This document shows, in pieces, positions 14,885-25,387 of a stretch of DNA of 25,387 bases; positions within the stretch are counted from its first letter, which is position 1; every line of letters begins with the position of its first letter. Source of the DNA: an uncultured bacterium. Its GTDB lineage: Bacteria > Gemmatimonadota > Gemmatimonadetes > Longimicrobiales > RSA9. The translations under genes and the position numbers were made by a program. The DNA is taken from assembly GCA_937889645.1 (NCBI GenBank), contig CALBZE010000055.1:1-25387 (forward strand), written 5' to 3'. The notes below the pieces were generated by a model that did not search any database, was not told the DNA's origin, and saw nothing but the letters and a program-made list of their open reading frames with translations.

Positions 14885-16468
14885 CTATCGGTCAGAGAGC
14901 CCGTCGACCGACCGGCTCCCGATGAGTTCTCCCAACGGCGGCGGATTGACGAGCCGCCGCTGATCCACGTCCTGCAACAGCTCGACGACCGTGACCTCCA
15001 TCCGTTCCAGGAACGGCTTCGGATAGACGCCGATCCAGATCATCAACGCGACCAGCGGCGCGAGAACGGCCATCTCCCGGCGGCTCAGGTCGGGCAGCTC
15101 CGCGTTCTCCTTCTTGTCCAGCGCGTTGAAGACGATCTTCTGCACCATCGGCAGCATGTAGTAGGCGGCGAAGATCACGCCGGCCGCCGCGAACGTGGCG
15201 ATCCACGGGTGCGTCTGGAACGTGCCGAGCAGCGCGAGGAACTCGCCGACGAAGCCGCTCGTCCCCGGGAGCCCGATGCTCGCCAGCGCGGTCAGCACGA
15301 ACACCGCCGCGAAAACCGGCATCACCGCCGCGAGGCCGCCGAAATCGGCGATCTGTCGCGTGTGCCGCCGCTCGTAGAGCATCCCGAGCAGGAGGAACAT
15401 CGCGCCCGTCGACGCGCCGTGCGAGAGCATGATGATCATCCCGCCCTGCACGCCCTGGACGGTCATCGCGAAGATCCCGAGCACGACGAAGCCCATGTGC
15501 GCCACGGACGTGTACGCGATCAGCTTCTTCGCGTCCGGCTGCACCGCCGCGACCCACGCCGCGTACAGCACGCCGATCAGCCCCAGGACGAGCAGCACCG
15601 TCACGATCGTCGGGTGCGTCGCCGCCTGCGGGAAGAGCGGCAGCAGGAACCGCAGGAAGCCGTAGGCGCCCATCTTCAGGAGCACCGCCGCCAGGATCAC
15701 CGACCCCGGCGTCGGCGCCTCGACGTGCGCGTCCGGCAGCCACGTGTGGAACGGGAAGACCGGGACCTTGATCAGGAACGCCAGCGCGAACGCCGCGAAC
15801 AGCCACACCTGCTCACGGAACGTGAGCGACACGTTCAGCAGGTCCGAGTACAGGAACGACAGCTCGCCCGTCTGCGCCTGGAGCTTGAAGACCAGGTACA
15901 GGATCCCGACCAGCATCAGCAGCGAGCCGACCGCCGTGTACAGGAAGAACTTGATCGCCGCGTAGATTCGGCGCTCGCCGCCCCAAATGCCGATGATGAA
16001 GTACATCGGCACCAGCATCAGCTCCCAGAACATGAAGAAGAGGAAGACGTCGAGCGCCACGAAGACGCCGACGACCCCCGTCTCCAGCAGGAGCATCATC
16101 GCGTAGAACGTCTTCTCCCGCGCCTGGATGTAGCGGAACGAGCCGAGCAGCGCGATCGGCGTCATCAGCGTCGTGAGGAGCAGCAGCAGCACGCTGATCC
16201 CATCGATCCCGACGTAGTAGTGGATCCCCCACGCCGGAATCCAGTCCAGCGGCGCGTCCATCGTGAACTGGAACGCGCCGGAGGCCGCGTTGAACGCCGA
16301 CCAGATCGGCAGCGAGACGACGAACTCGACGAGCGAGGCGCCGAACGCGACGTGCTTGGCCCGCTCGGCCGGCGCCAGGAGCACCGCCGCCATCCCCGCG
16401 AGCGGGAAAAGCAGCAGGAAGTGCAGCACCCAGCTCGAGTAACCGATCGAATTCAGAAAGGCTTCCAT
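14885..16468 (-). CDS. nuoM: NADH-quinone oxidoreductase subunit M
   Basis: Second antiporter-like proton channel subunit of complex I, 527 residues and strongly hydrophobic. The conserved channel residues are visible: E149 in FFMFWELMLVPMY, K234 in FLIKVPVFPFHTWLPDAHVEAP, and K265 in AVLLKMGAYG. The long loop AWVAAVQPDAKKLIAYTSVAHMGF is also typical. Length is close to the usual 500-530. The ATG at 16468 lies seven bases after nuoL with GAGGG close upstream. The last 30 residues (QRRLVNPPPLGELIGSRSV and on) are a polar tail beyond the final membrane helix. Confidence 0.97.
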   Translation of the reverse strand: MEAFLNSIGYSSWVLHFLLLFPLAGMAAVLLAPAERAKHVAFGASLVEFVVSLPIWSAFNAASGAFQFTMDAPLDWIPAWGIHYYVGIDGISVLLLLLTTLMTPIALLGSFRYIQAREKTFYAMMLLLETGVVGVFVALDVFLFFMFWELMLVPMYFIIGIWGGERRIYAAIKFFLYTAVGSLLMLVGILYLVFKLQAQTGELSFLYSDLLNVSLTFREQVWLFAAFALAFLIKVPVFPFHTWLPDAHVEAPTPGSVILAAVLLKMGAYGFLRFLLPLFPQAATHPTIVTVLLVLGLIGVLYAAWVAAVQPDAKKLIAYTSVAHMGFVVLGIFAMTVQGVQGGMIIMLSHGASTGAMFLLLGMLYERRHTRQIADFGGLAAVMPVFAAVFVLTALASIGLPGTSGFVGEFLALLGTFQTHPWIATFAAAGVIFAAYYMLPMVQKIVFNALDKKENAELPDLSRREMAVLAPLVALMIWIGVYPKPFLERMEVTVVELLQDVDQRRLVNPPPLGELIGSRSVDGLSDR

Positions 16469-16475
16469 GCCGCCC

Positions 16476-18503
<2,028 letters not shown>

Positions 18504-18504
18504 G

Positions 18505-18798
18505 TCACCACCGTAGCAGGTTGAAGTTCTTCAGATCCACCGTCTCGGAGTGGCGGAAGATCGAGATCACGATCGCGAGCCCCACGGCCGCCTCGGCCGC
18601 CGCCACCGCCATGACGAAGAACACGAATACCTGACCCTCGATCCCGACCGCGCGCGACAGCGCGACGAATGCCAGGTTCACCGCATTGAGCATCAGCTCG
18701 ATGCAAAGGAACAGGATGATCGCGTTGCGCCGGACCACGACGCCCAGCACGCCGATCGAGAAGAGGATCGCCGCCAGCACCAGCGAGTTCGTCAACAC
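18505..18798 (-). CDS. nuoK: NADH-quinone oxidoreductase subunit K
   Basis: A 97-residue, three-helix subunit of the complex I proton path. The two membrane glutamates essential in E. coli (E36, E72) correspond here to E34 in LCIELMLNAVNL and E69 in VAAAEAAVGLAI. The spacing between them (35 residues) is one shorter than in E. coli. The start is GTG at 18798, three bases after nuoJ, with a GGAGGG ribosome binding site inside the nuoJ end. Confidence 0.97.
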   Translation of the reverse strand: MLTNSLVLAAILFSIGVLGVVVRRNAIILFLCIELMLNAVNLAFVALSRAVGIEGQVFVFFVMAVAAAEAAVGLAIVISIFRHSETVDLKNFNLLRW

Positions 18799-18801
18799 GG
18801 C

Positions 18802-19314
18802 TCAGACCCTCCGCTTGGCGAGGAGGACGGCGCCGATCACGGCCACGAGGAGCAGGATCCCCGTCAGCTCGAAGGCGACGATGAAGTCGCGGAACAGCGG
18901 CTCGGCGATGACCGTGATCGCGTTGCCGCCCTCGGCCGCCTTCTCGAGCACCGGGTCGGTGCCCATCGCCAACCCTGCCTCACCCGCGAACGAGCGCCAG
19001 ATGAAGTAGAAGATCAACCCCGTCGTGACGAACCCCGAGACCAGCCAGACCCCCTTGCGCAGGTCCGGCCGGAAGTCGTGACCGAGGTTCAGGAGCATGA
19101 TCACGAACAGGAACAACACCATGATCGCGCCGGCGTAGACCATCACCTGCAGCGCGCCGATGAAGTGCGCGCCGAGCAGGATGTAGATCGCCGCCAGGCT
19201 GAAGAACGTCAGCACGAGCGAAAGCAGGCTGGCCACCGGGTTCCGGCCCAGGACCGTTCCGGCCGCGCCGCCCACCGCCAGGCTGGCGAAGACCCACCAC
19301 AGGAGATCGCTCAT
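18802..19314 (-). CDS. nuoJ: NADH-quinone oxidoreductase subunit J
   Basis: A 170-residue five-helix membrane subunit next to NuoK. The conserved third helix with its pi-bulge region reads VYAGAIMVLFLFVIMLLNL (from about 59; Y60 is the conserved tyrosine), preceded by GAHFIGALQV. The frame is open upstream, but the ATG at 19314 gives the correct N-terminus (MSDLLWWVFASLAV) and overlaps the nuoI stop as ATGA. The loop between helices 4 and 5 (about 110-140) is polar and variable, as in other species. Confidence 0.96.
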   Translation of the reverse strand: MSDLLWWVFASLAVGGAAGTVLGRNPVASLLSLVLTFFSLAAIYILLGAHFIGALQVMVYAGAIMVLFLFVIMLLNLGHDFRPDLRKGVWLVSGFVTTGLIFYFIWRSFAGEAGLAMGTDPVLEKAAEGGNAITVIAEPLFRDFIVAFELTGILLLVAVIGAVLLAKRRV

Positions 19315-19808
19315 TGACTCAACGGATCGCTCGGGTCCCACAACACGGTGACCGGGTGATCCTGCGCCATCAGCCGGTCCAGATCGTACACGAAGCGCTC
19401 CCGCGTGTACTCGGCGTTCTCGTAGTCCTGCCCGACGTGGATCGCCTCGACCGGGCAGACCTCCTGACACATCCCGCAGAAGATGCAGCGGAACTCGTCG
19501 ATCTCGTACACCACCGGGTAGCGGTTCCCCTGATCGTCCTCACCCGGCACCAGCCGGATGCAGTTCGAGGGGCAGATCGTCGGGCACAACCCGCACGCGA
19601 CGCACTTCGGCCGACCGTCCGCGTGCACTTCCATGCGGTGCGTACCCCGCCACCGGGGGGACAGCTCCGGCTTCTCGTCCGGGTACTCCTGCGTCACCTT
19701 GTTCGGGTTGACCAGGTGCCGGAACGTGAGGGCCATCCCCTTGAGCGTCGCCCGGAGATACGAGGTCGTCCCCTCGGGGCGCCGTACCGTCTTCACACCG
19801 ATCGCCAT
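19311..19808 (-). CDS. nuoI: NADH-quinone oxidoreductase subunit I (two 4Fe-4S clusters)
   Basis: The ferredoxin-like subunit that carries clusters N6a and N6b toward quinone. In 165 residues it has two full CxxCxxCxxxCP motifs: C69, C72, C75, C79 (CVACGLCPTICP) and C108, C111, C114, C118 (CIFCGMCQEVCP). The N-terminal amphipathic segment (SYLRATLKGMALTFRHLV) anchors it to the membrane arm. The ATG at 19808 has GGGAG eight bases upstream. It lies 27 bases after nuoH. Confidence 0.97.
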   Translation of the reverse strand: MAIGVKTVRRPEGTTSYLRATLKGMALTFRHLVNPNKVTQEYPDEKPELSPRWRGTHRMEVHADGRPKCVACGLCPTICPSNCIRLVPGEDDQGNRYPVVYEIDEFRCIFCGMCQEVCPVEAIHVGQDYENAEYTRERFVYDLDRLMAQDHPVTVLWDPSDPLSQ

Positions 19809-19835
19809 GTCTCGGCTCCCGTATCGTCGATTGCT

Positions 19836-21152
19836 TCACTCCGACCGGGCCGGCACGAACGCCGGCTCCGTCGCGGGCACGCCGAACGCCGGCTCGCCCT
19901 CGAGGACCAGCGCCGGCCGCGTCGGCGCCCGCCGCGGCGCCCGCCGCGCCGCCGCACCCGAGATCACGCGATCCCGGTCGATCACCCACAGGAAGATCAC
20001 GGTCGCGACCGCGTTGACCGCGGTGAGGATCAACCCGTAGACGAAGCCGAACTCCAATCCGATCGCGTCCAGCACGAGGATCGACACCGCCATGAGCGTC
20101 ACGTATCCGAGCGCGATCGGCAGCATCACCTTCCACCCCAGGTGCATGACCTGGTCGTAGCGGAAGCGAGGCACCGTCCAGCGCACCCAGATGTAGAGGA
20201 AGACGAAGAAGAACGTCTTCACCGCGAACGCCGCGAACGTCGCGAGCGTCTTGAGCACGCTCGGCGCCGCGCCCTCGACCACACCCGGCGCGACCACGCG
20301 CATGTCGTCCCAGTTCGTGAACGGAATGTCCCACCCGCCCAGGAACAGCGTGGCCATCAGCGCCGAGGTCGTCAGCACGTGGGCGTACTCCGTGATGAAG
20401 AACATGGAGAACTTCATCGCCGAGTACTCCGTGTGGAACCCCGCGGCCAGCTCGGCCTCGGACTCGGGCAGGTCGAACGGCAGCCGGTTCGTCTCCGCGA
20501 ACGCCGAGATCACGAAGAACAGGAACGAAAGCCCCAGCGGCAGCGCGAACCAGAGGCCGAGCGCCTCCTGCTGCGTCCAGACCACCTGGGTCAGCGTCAC
20601 GTTCCCGACCAGCATGAAGACCGGGATCAGACTGAGCCCGAGCGAGACCTCGTAGCTCACCATCTGCGCGCTCGCGCGCATCCCGCCCAGGAACGCGTAC
20701 TTGTTGTTCGACGCCCAGCCGGCCATCACGATCCCGTACACGCCGAGGCTGCTCAGCGCCAGGATCAACAGGATCCCGATCGGCGCGTCCGCCACGATCA
20801 TGTCGACCAGTCCCCACGGCGTCGGGAGCGGCGCCGCGACCGGGATCACCGCGAAGGTGACCAGCGCCGGGATGATCGACAGCATCGGCGCCAGGAAGAA
20901 GAACAGCTTCGAGACCTCCGCGGGGAGCGTTTCCTCCTTGAGGATGTTCTTCAACCCGTCGGCGAGCGGCTGGAAGAGCCCCTTCGGCCCCACCCGGTTC
21001 GGACCGAGGCGGTCCTGCATCCAGGCGCAGACCTTACGCTCCAGCAGCGTGAGGTAGGCGACGGTCACCAACACCAGCGTGAAGGCGACGACCACCTTGA
21101 GCGCCGAGCTCACGAGGAACGCCGTCGAGGAAAGAGCACCGACCTCGTGCAT
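19836..21152 (-). CDS. nuoH: NADH-quinone oxidoreductase subunit H
   Basis: The membrane subunit that forms much of the quinone-binding site. Conserved loops are present: LERKVCAWMQDRLGPNRVGP then GLFQPLADGLK near the N-terminus, and SAFAETNRLPFDLPESEAEL followed by AGFHTEYSAMKF in the middle. The ATG at 21152 overlaps the nuoG stop by one base (TGATG) and has GGAGG seven bases upstream; a GTG one codon earlier is possible. At 438 residues it exceeds E. coli NuoH (325). About 40 residues follow the last membrane helix, first Arg-rich (RRAPRRAPTRPA), then with two EPAF-x-PA repeats and an acidic end. This tail has no known role. Confidence 0.97.
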   Translation of the reverse strand: MHEVGALSSTAFLVSSALKVVVAFTLVLVTVAYLTLLERKVCAWMQDRLGPNRVGPKGLFQPLADGLKNILKEETLPAEVSKLFFFLAPMLSIIPALVTFAVIPVAAPLPTPWGLVDMIVADAPIGILLILALSSLGVYGIVMAGWASNNKYAFLGGMRASAQMVSYEVSLGLSLIPVFMLVGNVTLTQVVWTQQEALGLWFALPLGLSFLFFVISAFAETNRLPFDLPESEAELAAGFHTEYSAMKFSMFFITEYAHVLTTSALMATLFLGGWDIPFTNWDDMRVVAPGVVEGAAPSVLKTLATFAAFAVKTFFFVFLYIWVRWTVPRFRYDQVMHLGWKVMLPIALGYVTLMAVSILVLDAIGLEFGFVYGLILTAVNAVATVIFLWVIDRDRVISGAAARRAPRRAPTRPALVLEGEPAFGVPATEPAFVPARSE

Positions 21153-22777
21153 CACACCACCTCCGCGCCGCCGGCCGTGATCTTGACCGATTCGTTGAGG
21201 AGCGCGCCGCGCGGCCCGATGATCTCATAGCTGAGCCCCTGGAACGCGCCGAACGCGGCGCCGAGCTGCAGGAACGCGTCGGCCGCACTCGCCGGCGCCG
21301 GCACGACCTCGAGCCCGGCGAGGGCGACGCCCAGGATCTGCCACGCGGGTCGGGCCAGCCCCGGCGCCTGCAGCGCCGGCCAGAACCGCTGGACCCGCCC
21401 CTCGAAGTTCGTGAACGTCCCCTCCTGCTCGGCAAAGGTCGTGAGCGGGAGGACGAAGTCCGCGTTCCGCGCCGCGTCCCCGAGCTGGTCGCCCAGGTAG
21501 ACGAACAGCCCGGCGTCGGCACCGAAGGTCTCGGGCTGGTCCGCCAGCGCATCGCCCAGGACGATGAGCGTCGCGCCCGCGGGGACGCTCAGCCCACCCT
21601 TCGCCTCGTCGTCGCCCGTGCGCGCGAAGCCGAGCGCCTCGAGACCGCGGACGTTCGCCGCCAGGTCGCACCGCCGCGCCAGTTTCGGGAAGCCCGGGCA
21701 AACGACCTCGTCCTCGGCGCGCGCCGAACGGAAGACCAGCGTCCCGCCGCCCAGCGCCTCGACCAGACGCGCCAGCAGGCCGTTGTCCTCGTTGGCGTGC
21801 ATCGCCGAGCCGACGGCGTAGACCGGCGCCTTCCCGCGCACCGCCGACAGCCGCTCGACCAGCTCGGTCACCGCCTGCTGCCAGCTCGTGGCGACGAGCT
21901 TCCCGCTCGCATCACGGACCAGCGGCGCCTCGATCCGGTCGAGCCGGTTCATCCACTCGTAGCGGTGCCGGCCGTAGTCGCACATCCAGTAGGCGTTGAC
22001 GTCCGGGTTCTCACGCGGCTTGAGCCTCATGACCACGTTGTCCCGCGTCTCGATCCGGATGTTGCACCCCTGCGAGCAGTTCGGGCAGATCGATGGCGTG
22101 CGGTCCAGGTCCCAGGCTCGCGCCTTGTGCAGGAAGTCCTTCGAGATCAGCGCGCCGACCGGGCAGATGTCGACGATGTTTCCCGCCCACATCGAACCCT
22201 CGAGCCCGTGGTCGAAGAAGGTGTCGATGACCGAGCGGTTCCCACGCTGGACCACGCCCAGCGCGTCGTCGCCGGCGACCTCGCGCATGAAGCGCACGCA
22301 CCGCGTGCACATGATGCAGCGGCTCCCCTCGTAGAGGATGTCGCCGCCGAAGTCGTCGCGCCCGAAGACCCGCTTCGTCTCCAGGAAGCGGCCATGCTTG
22401 CGGCCCTCCTGAGCGGCGTAGTCCTGGAGCTTGCACTCGCCCGCCTGGTCGCATATCGGGCAGTCGAGCGGGTGATTGATCAGGTAGAACTCGAGGACGC
22501 CGGTCCGCGCCGTGCGCGCCTTCTCGCTCTCCGTGTTGATCACCTGCCCATCCGCCACCTGCGTGACGCACGCCGGCGTCAGCTTCGGCATCCCCTCGAC
22601 CTCGACCAGGCACATGCGGCACATGGCCGGCGCCGAGAGGCCGGGGTGATAGCAGTAATGCGGGATCCCGACGCCGGCCTGCTCGGCGGCCTCGATGATC
22701 CGCGTCCCCTTCGGCACCTCGACCTGCACGCCGTTGATCGTGCAGGTGATCGTCTCCTTCTGCTCGTTGGCTCCCAA
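21152..22777 (-). CDS. nuoG: NADH-quinone oxidoreductase subunit G, compact form with N7 cluster motif
   Basis: The large Fe-S subunit of the complex I peripheral arm. Ligand sets in order: 2Fe-2S N1b (C42, C53, C56, C70), N5 with its histidine (H102, C106, C109, C115), N4 (C154, C157, C160, C205), and C231-x2-C234-x3-C238-x27-C266, the spacing of the optional N7 cluster in E. coli and Thermus. Then follows a shortened molybdopterin-oxidoreductase-like domain (to 541), against about 780-910 residues in those species. The LPLTTFAEQEGTFTNFEGR segment near the C-terminus is kept, so the domain seems internally reduced, not cut off. The start is TTG at 22777, supported by GGAGGAG about six bases upstream; no ATG or GTG fits. 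Confidence 0.95.
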   Translation of the reverse strand: MGANEQKETITCTINGVQVEVPKGTRIIEAAEQAGVGIPHYCYHPGLSAPAMCRMCLVEVEGMPKLTPACVTQVADGQVINTESEKARTARTGVLEFYLINHPLDCPICDQAGECKLQDYAAQEGRKHGRFLETKRVFGRDDFGGDILYEGSRCIMCTRCVRFMREVAGDDALGVVQRGNRSVIDTFFDHGLEGSMWAGNIVDICPVGALISKDFLHKARAWDLDRTPSICPNCSQGCNIRIETRDNVVMRLKPRENPDVNAYWMCDYGRHRYEWMNRLDRIEAPLVRDASGKLVATSWQQAVTELVERLSAVRGKAPVYAVGSAMHANEDNGLLARLVEALGGGTLVFRSARAEDEVVCPGFPKLARRCDLAANVRGLEALGFARTGDDEAKGGLSVPAGATLIVLGDALADQPETFGADAGLFVYLGDQLGDAARNADFVLPLTTFAEQEGTFTNFEGRVQRFWPALQAPGLARPAWQILGVALAGLEVVPAPASAADAFLQLGAAFGAFQGLSYEIIGPRGALLNESVKITAGGAEVV

Positions 22778-22788
22778 CGTTCTCCTCC

Positions 22789-22824
22789 CCGTAGCCTGTT
22801 CGCCGACGTTGGCCGTCGCTACGG
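22789..22824 (-). other. Stem-loop in front of the nuoG ribosome binding site
   Basis: In the 67-base nuoF-nuoG gap, CCGTAGC (22789-22795) pairs with GCTACGG (22818-22824), and an inner GACG/CGTC stem (22805-22808, 22814-22817) stacks on it, with a 9-base bulge on one side. On the transcript the stem ends directly before GGAGGAG, the nuoG ribosome binding site, leaving it free. It may expose the site or mark an mRNA processing point. Function not known. Confidence 0.35.
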
Positions 22825-22844
22825 TTCGCCTGCGTCCCGGCCGC

Positions 22845-24146
<1,302 letters not shown>

Positions 24147-24866
24147 CTACGCCTCCTCCCCGCTACCCTCGGCCCCGGGCGCAGGCGCGGAAGCGCCGTT
24201 CTTCGACGCCGCCGCCTCGGTTCGGAGTCGCTCCAGAATCGCCGGGACTTCCGTCGGATCCACGTTCTCGAAGTACCGCTCGTTGATCTGCACGACCGTC
24301 GGGAACCCGCACGCGCCCAGGCATTCCGCCTCGACCACCGTGAACATCCCGTCCTCGGTCGTCTCGCCCGGCACGGTGCCCGTCGCCTCGAGGAAGGCCT
24401 CCATGACCTCATCCGCGCCGCACAGGTTGCAGCACACGTTCGTGCACACCTGCACCAGGTACCGGCCCACCGGCGCCTTGTTGTACATGGTGTAGAACGT
24501 GGCGACGCCGCGGACGTACGCCGGCGAGAGCCCCAGCTCCCGCGCCACCTCCTCCATCGTCTCCGGCGAAATGTAGCCCCGGATCTCCTGCGCCAGGTTC
24601 AACGTCGGCAGCAACGCACCCTGACGGTTGGGGTACCGCGACAGGATCTTTTTCAGCCGCTCGCGGTAAGGGCCTTCGAAGAGCGGGGCGTTCGGGTCCT
24701 TCTCCGCGAGCATGTACGGGTACGAGCACGCGCCCCCGGGGTGGCCGCCCTCCGCCGGGCGCTTCCCCACGAAGTCCGTGCCCCGGACGTCGGCCTCGGT
24801 CAGATGGGAGAACTCTCCCGTCTCGCCGGCCCAACCTGGATTCTTCACACTCACGCCTGTCTCCAA
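24147..24866 (-). CDS. nuoE: NADH-quinone oxidoreductase subunit E with N-terminal extension
   Basis: The thioredoxin-fold 2Fe-2S (N1a) subunit that partners NuoF. Ligands C141, C146 (CxxxxC) and C182, C186 (ECLGACG) are in place; C145 and C149 are extra cysteines beside the first pair. The family core starts near residue 62 (LFEGPYRERLKKILSRYP), so about 60 residues precede it, and about 20 Ala/Gly/Ser-rich acidic residues follow. At 239 residues it is longer than E. coli NuoE (166). The start is uncertain: TTG at 24866 behind AGAGGAAAG, or GTG at 24854 behind GGAG; no in-frame ATG lies nearby. Most of the extension is kept under either choice. Confidence 0.93.
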   Translation of the reverse strand: METGVSVKNPGWAGETGEFSHLTEADVRGTDFVGKRPAEGGHPGGACSYPYMLAEKDPNAPLFEGPYRERLKKILSRYPNRQGALLPTLNLAQEIRGYISPETMEEVARELGLSPAYVRGVATFYTMYNKAPVGRYLVQVCTNVCCNLCGADEVMEAFLEATGTVPGETTEDGMFTVVEAECLGACGFPTVVQINERYFENVDPTEVPAILERLRTEAAASKNGASAPAPGAEGSGEEA

Positions 24867-24902
24867 GCCGTTCTTTCCTCTAGCCCTCGCCCCCGTGCCC
24901 CC

Positions 24903-25387
24903 TCACCGGTCGATCTCGCCGAGCACGATGTCCAGGCTCGCGTTGATCGTGATGACGTCGGTCAGGAGGTGCCCCTCCACCAGCTTCGGCAACGCCGAGA
25001 TGTTTACGAAGCTCGGGCCGCGCACGCGCCAGCGCACGGGCTTCGTCCCGCCGTCGCTGACCACGTACATACCCAGCTCGCCCTTCGCCGCCTCCACGCT
25101 GAACCAGCTCTCGCCGACGGGCGCCTTGATCCCCTCCATCACCAACTTGAAGTGATGGATCATCGACTCCATGTCGTTCATGGCGTCCGTCTTGGGCGGC
25201 AGTACGACACGCGGGTCGTCGACGTTGATCGGCCCGTCGGGCAGCCGCTCGAGCGCCTGCCGGATGATCCGCAGGCTCTGGCGGATCTCCTCCATCCGCA
25301 CCAGGTAACGATCGTAGCAGTCGCCGTGTTCGCCGACCGGGACGTCGAAGTCGTACGTCTCGTAATCGTAGTACGGCCGGTCCTTGC
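24903..25387 (-). CDS. nuoD: NADH-quinone oxidoreductase subunit D (C-terminal part, cut by the window edge)
   Basis: The 49-kDa-type subunit that forms the quinone pocket with NuoB and NuoH. The last 160 codons are present and the frame is open to the right edge. At the upstream end the sequence reads RPYYDYETYDFDVPVGEHGD and continues CYDRYLVRMEEIRQSLRIIR, a highly conserved NuoD stretch. Downstream are VVLPPK, ESMIHHFKL, GELGMYVVSDG and the C-terminal SLDIVLGEIDR. It is the first visible gene of the nuo operon; 36 bases separate it from nuoE. nuoA, nuoB and nuoC would be expected just beyond the window. Confidence 0.97.
   Translation of the reverse strand, partial: KDRPYYDYETYDFDVPVGEHGDCYDRYLVRMEEIRQSLRIIRQALERLPDGPINVDDPRVVLPPKTDAMNDMESMIHHFKLVMEGIKAPVGESWFSVEAAKGELGMYVVSDGGTKPVRWRVRGPSFVNISALPKLVEGHLLTDVITINASLDIVLGEIDR

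Noticed and set aside
19314..21230. An open plus-strand frame of 638 codons opposite nuoI and nuoH
   Set aside because: Antisense shadow; charged low-complexity product with no recognisable feature.
21152..22777. The short NuoG as a frameshifted or truncated pseudogene
   Set aside because: One uninterrupted frame runs to a stop that overlaps nuoH with a good ribosome binding site, all cluster ligands are intact, and the C-terminal conserved segment is kept, so it is a compact but whole gene.

Overview
The window is a high-GC bacterial chromosome segment that codes on one strand only. All 25 genes I can support, two of them cut by the window edges, read on the minus strand, so transcription runs from the right end to the left. 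Gaps between genes are mostly a few bases, and many stops and starts overlap. I see no tRNA or rRNA, insertion sequence, integrase, CRISPR array or phage gene. The layout suggests a free-living aerobic or facultative bacterium with an NADH-fed respiratory chain. The gene set (14-subunit type complex I, a UPF0182/COG1615 membrane protein, sucCD beside ndk, high GC, GTG/TTG starts) would fit Gemmatimonadota or another deep-branching high-GC phylum. That placement is inference, because no marker gene that settles it is present.

Region 1 (25387 to about 13349) is a respiratory complex I operon in the classical order nuoD-E-F-G-H-I-J-K-L-M-N. nuoD is cut by the right edge and nuoA-C would lie beyond it. 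The flavin, NADH and Fe-S ligand motifs and the membrane glutamates and lysines of the proton channels are intact. NuoG is short (541 residues) yet keeps the four-cysteine motif of the optional N7 cluster. The operon ends in two consecutive GC-rich hairpins at 13265-13328.

Region 2 (13239 to about 9047) begins with a sigma70-like promoter (13212-13239). It carries a phosphomannomutase/phosphoglucomutase and, one base later, a 913-residue UPF0182 membrane protein of unknown function.

Region 3 (8952 to 4552) holds carbamate kinase, succinyl-CoA synthetase beta and alpha (sucC, sucD), a fusion of a PTS EIIA-like domain with two CBS domains, and nucleoside diphosphate kinase. Every recognisable enzyme here makes or exchanges nucleoside triphosphates or moves phosphoryl groups, and the EIIA-CBS protein looks like a phosphorylation and nucleotide sensor among them.

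Region 4 (4518 to 1) is the conserved DUF177(YceD)-rpmF-plsX-fabH-fabD-fabG-acpP cluster. It links ribosomal protein L32 to the start of phospholipid and fatty acid synthesis. acpP is cut by the left edge.

I did not find a plainly new multi-gene system. The most unusual items are the EIIA-CBS-CBS fusion inside the sucCD-ndk group, the compact N7-bearing NuoG, the extended NuoE, the tailed NuoH, and the uncharacterised UPF0182 protein co-transcribed with a hexose-phosphate mutase.
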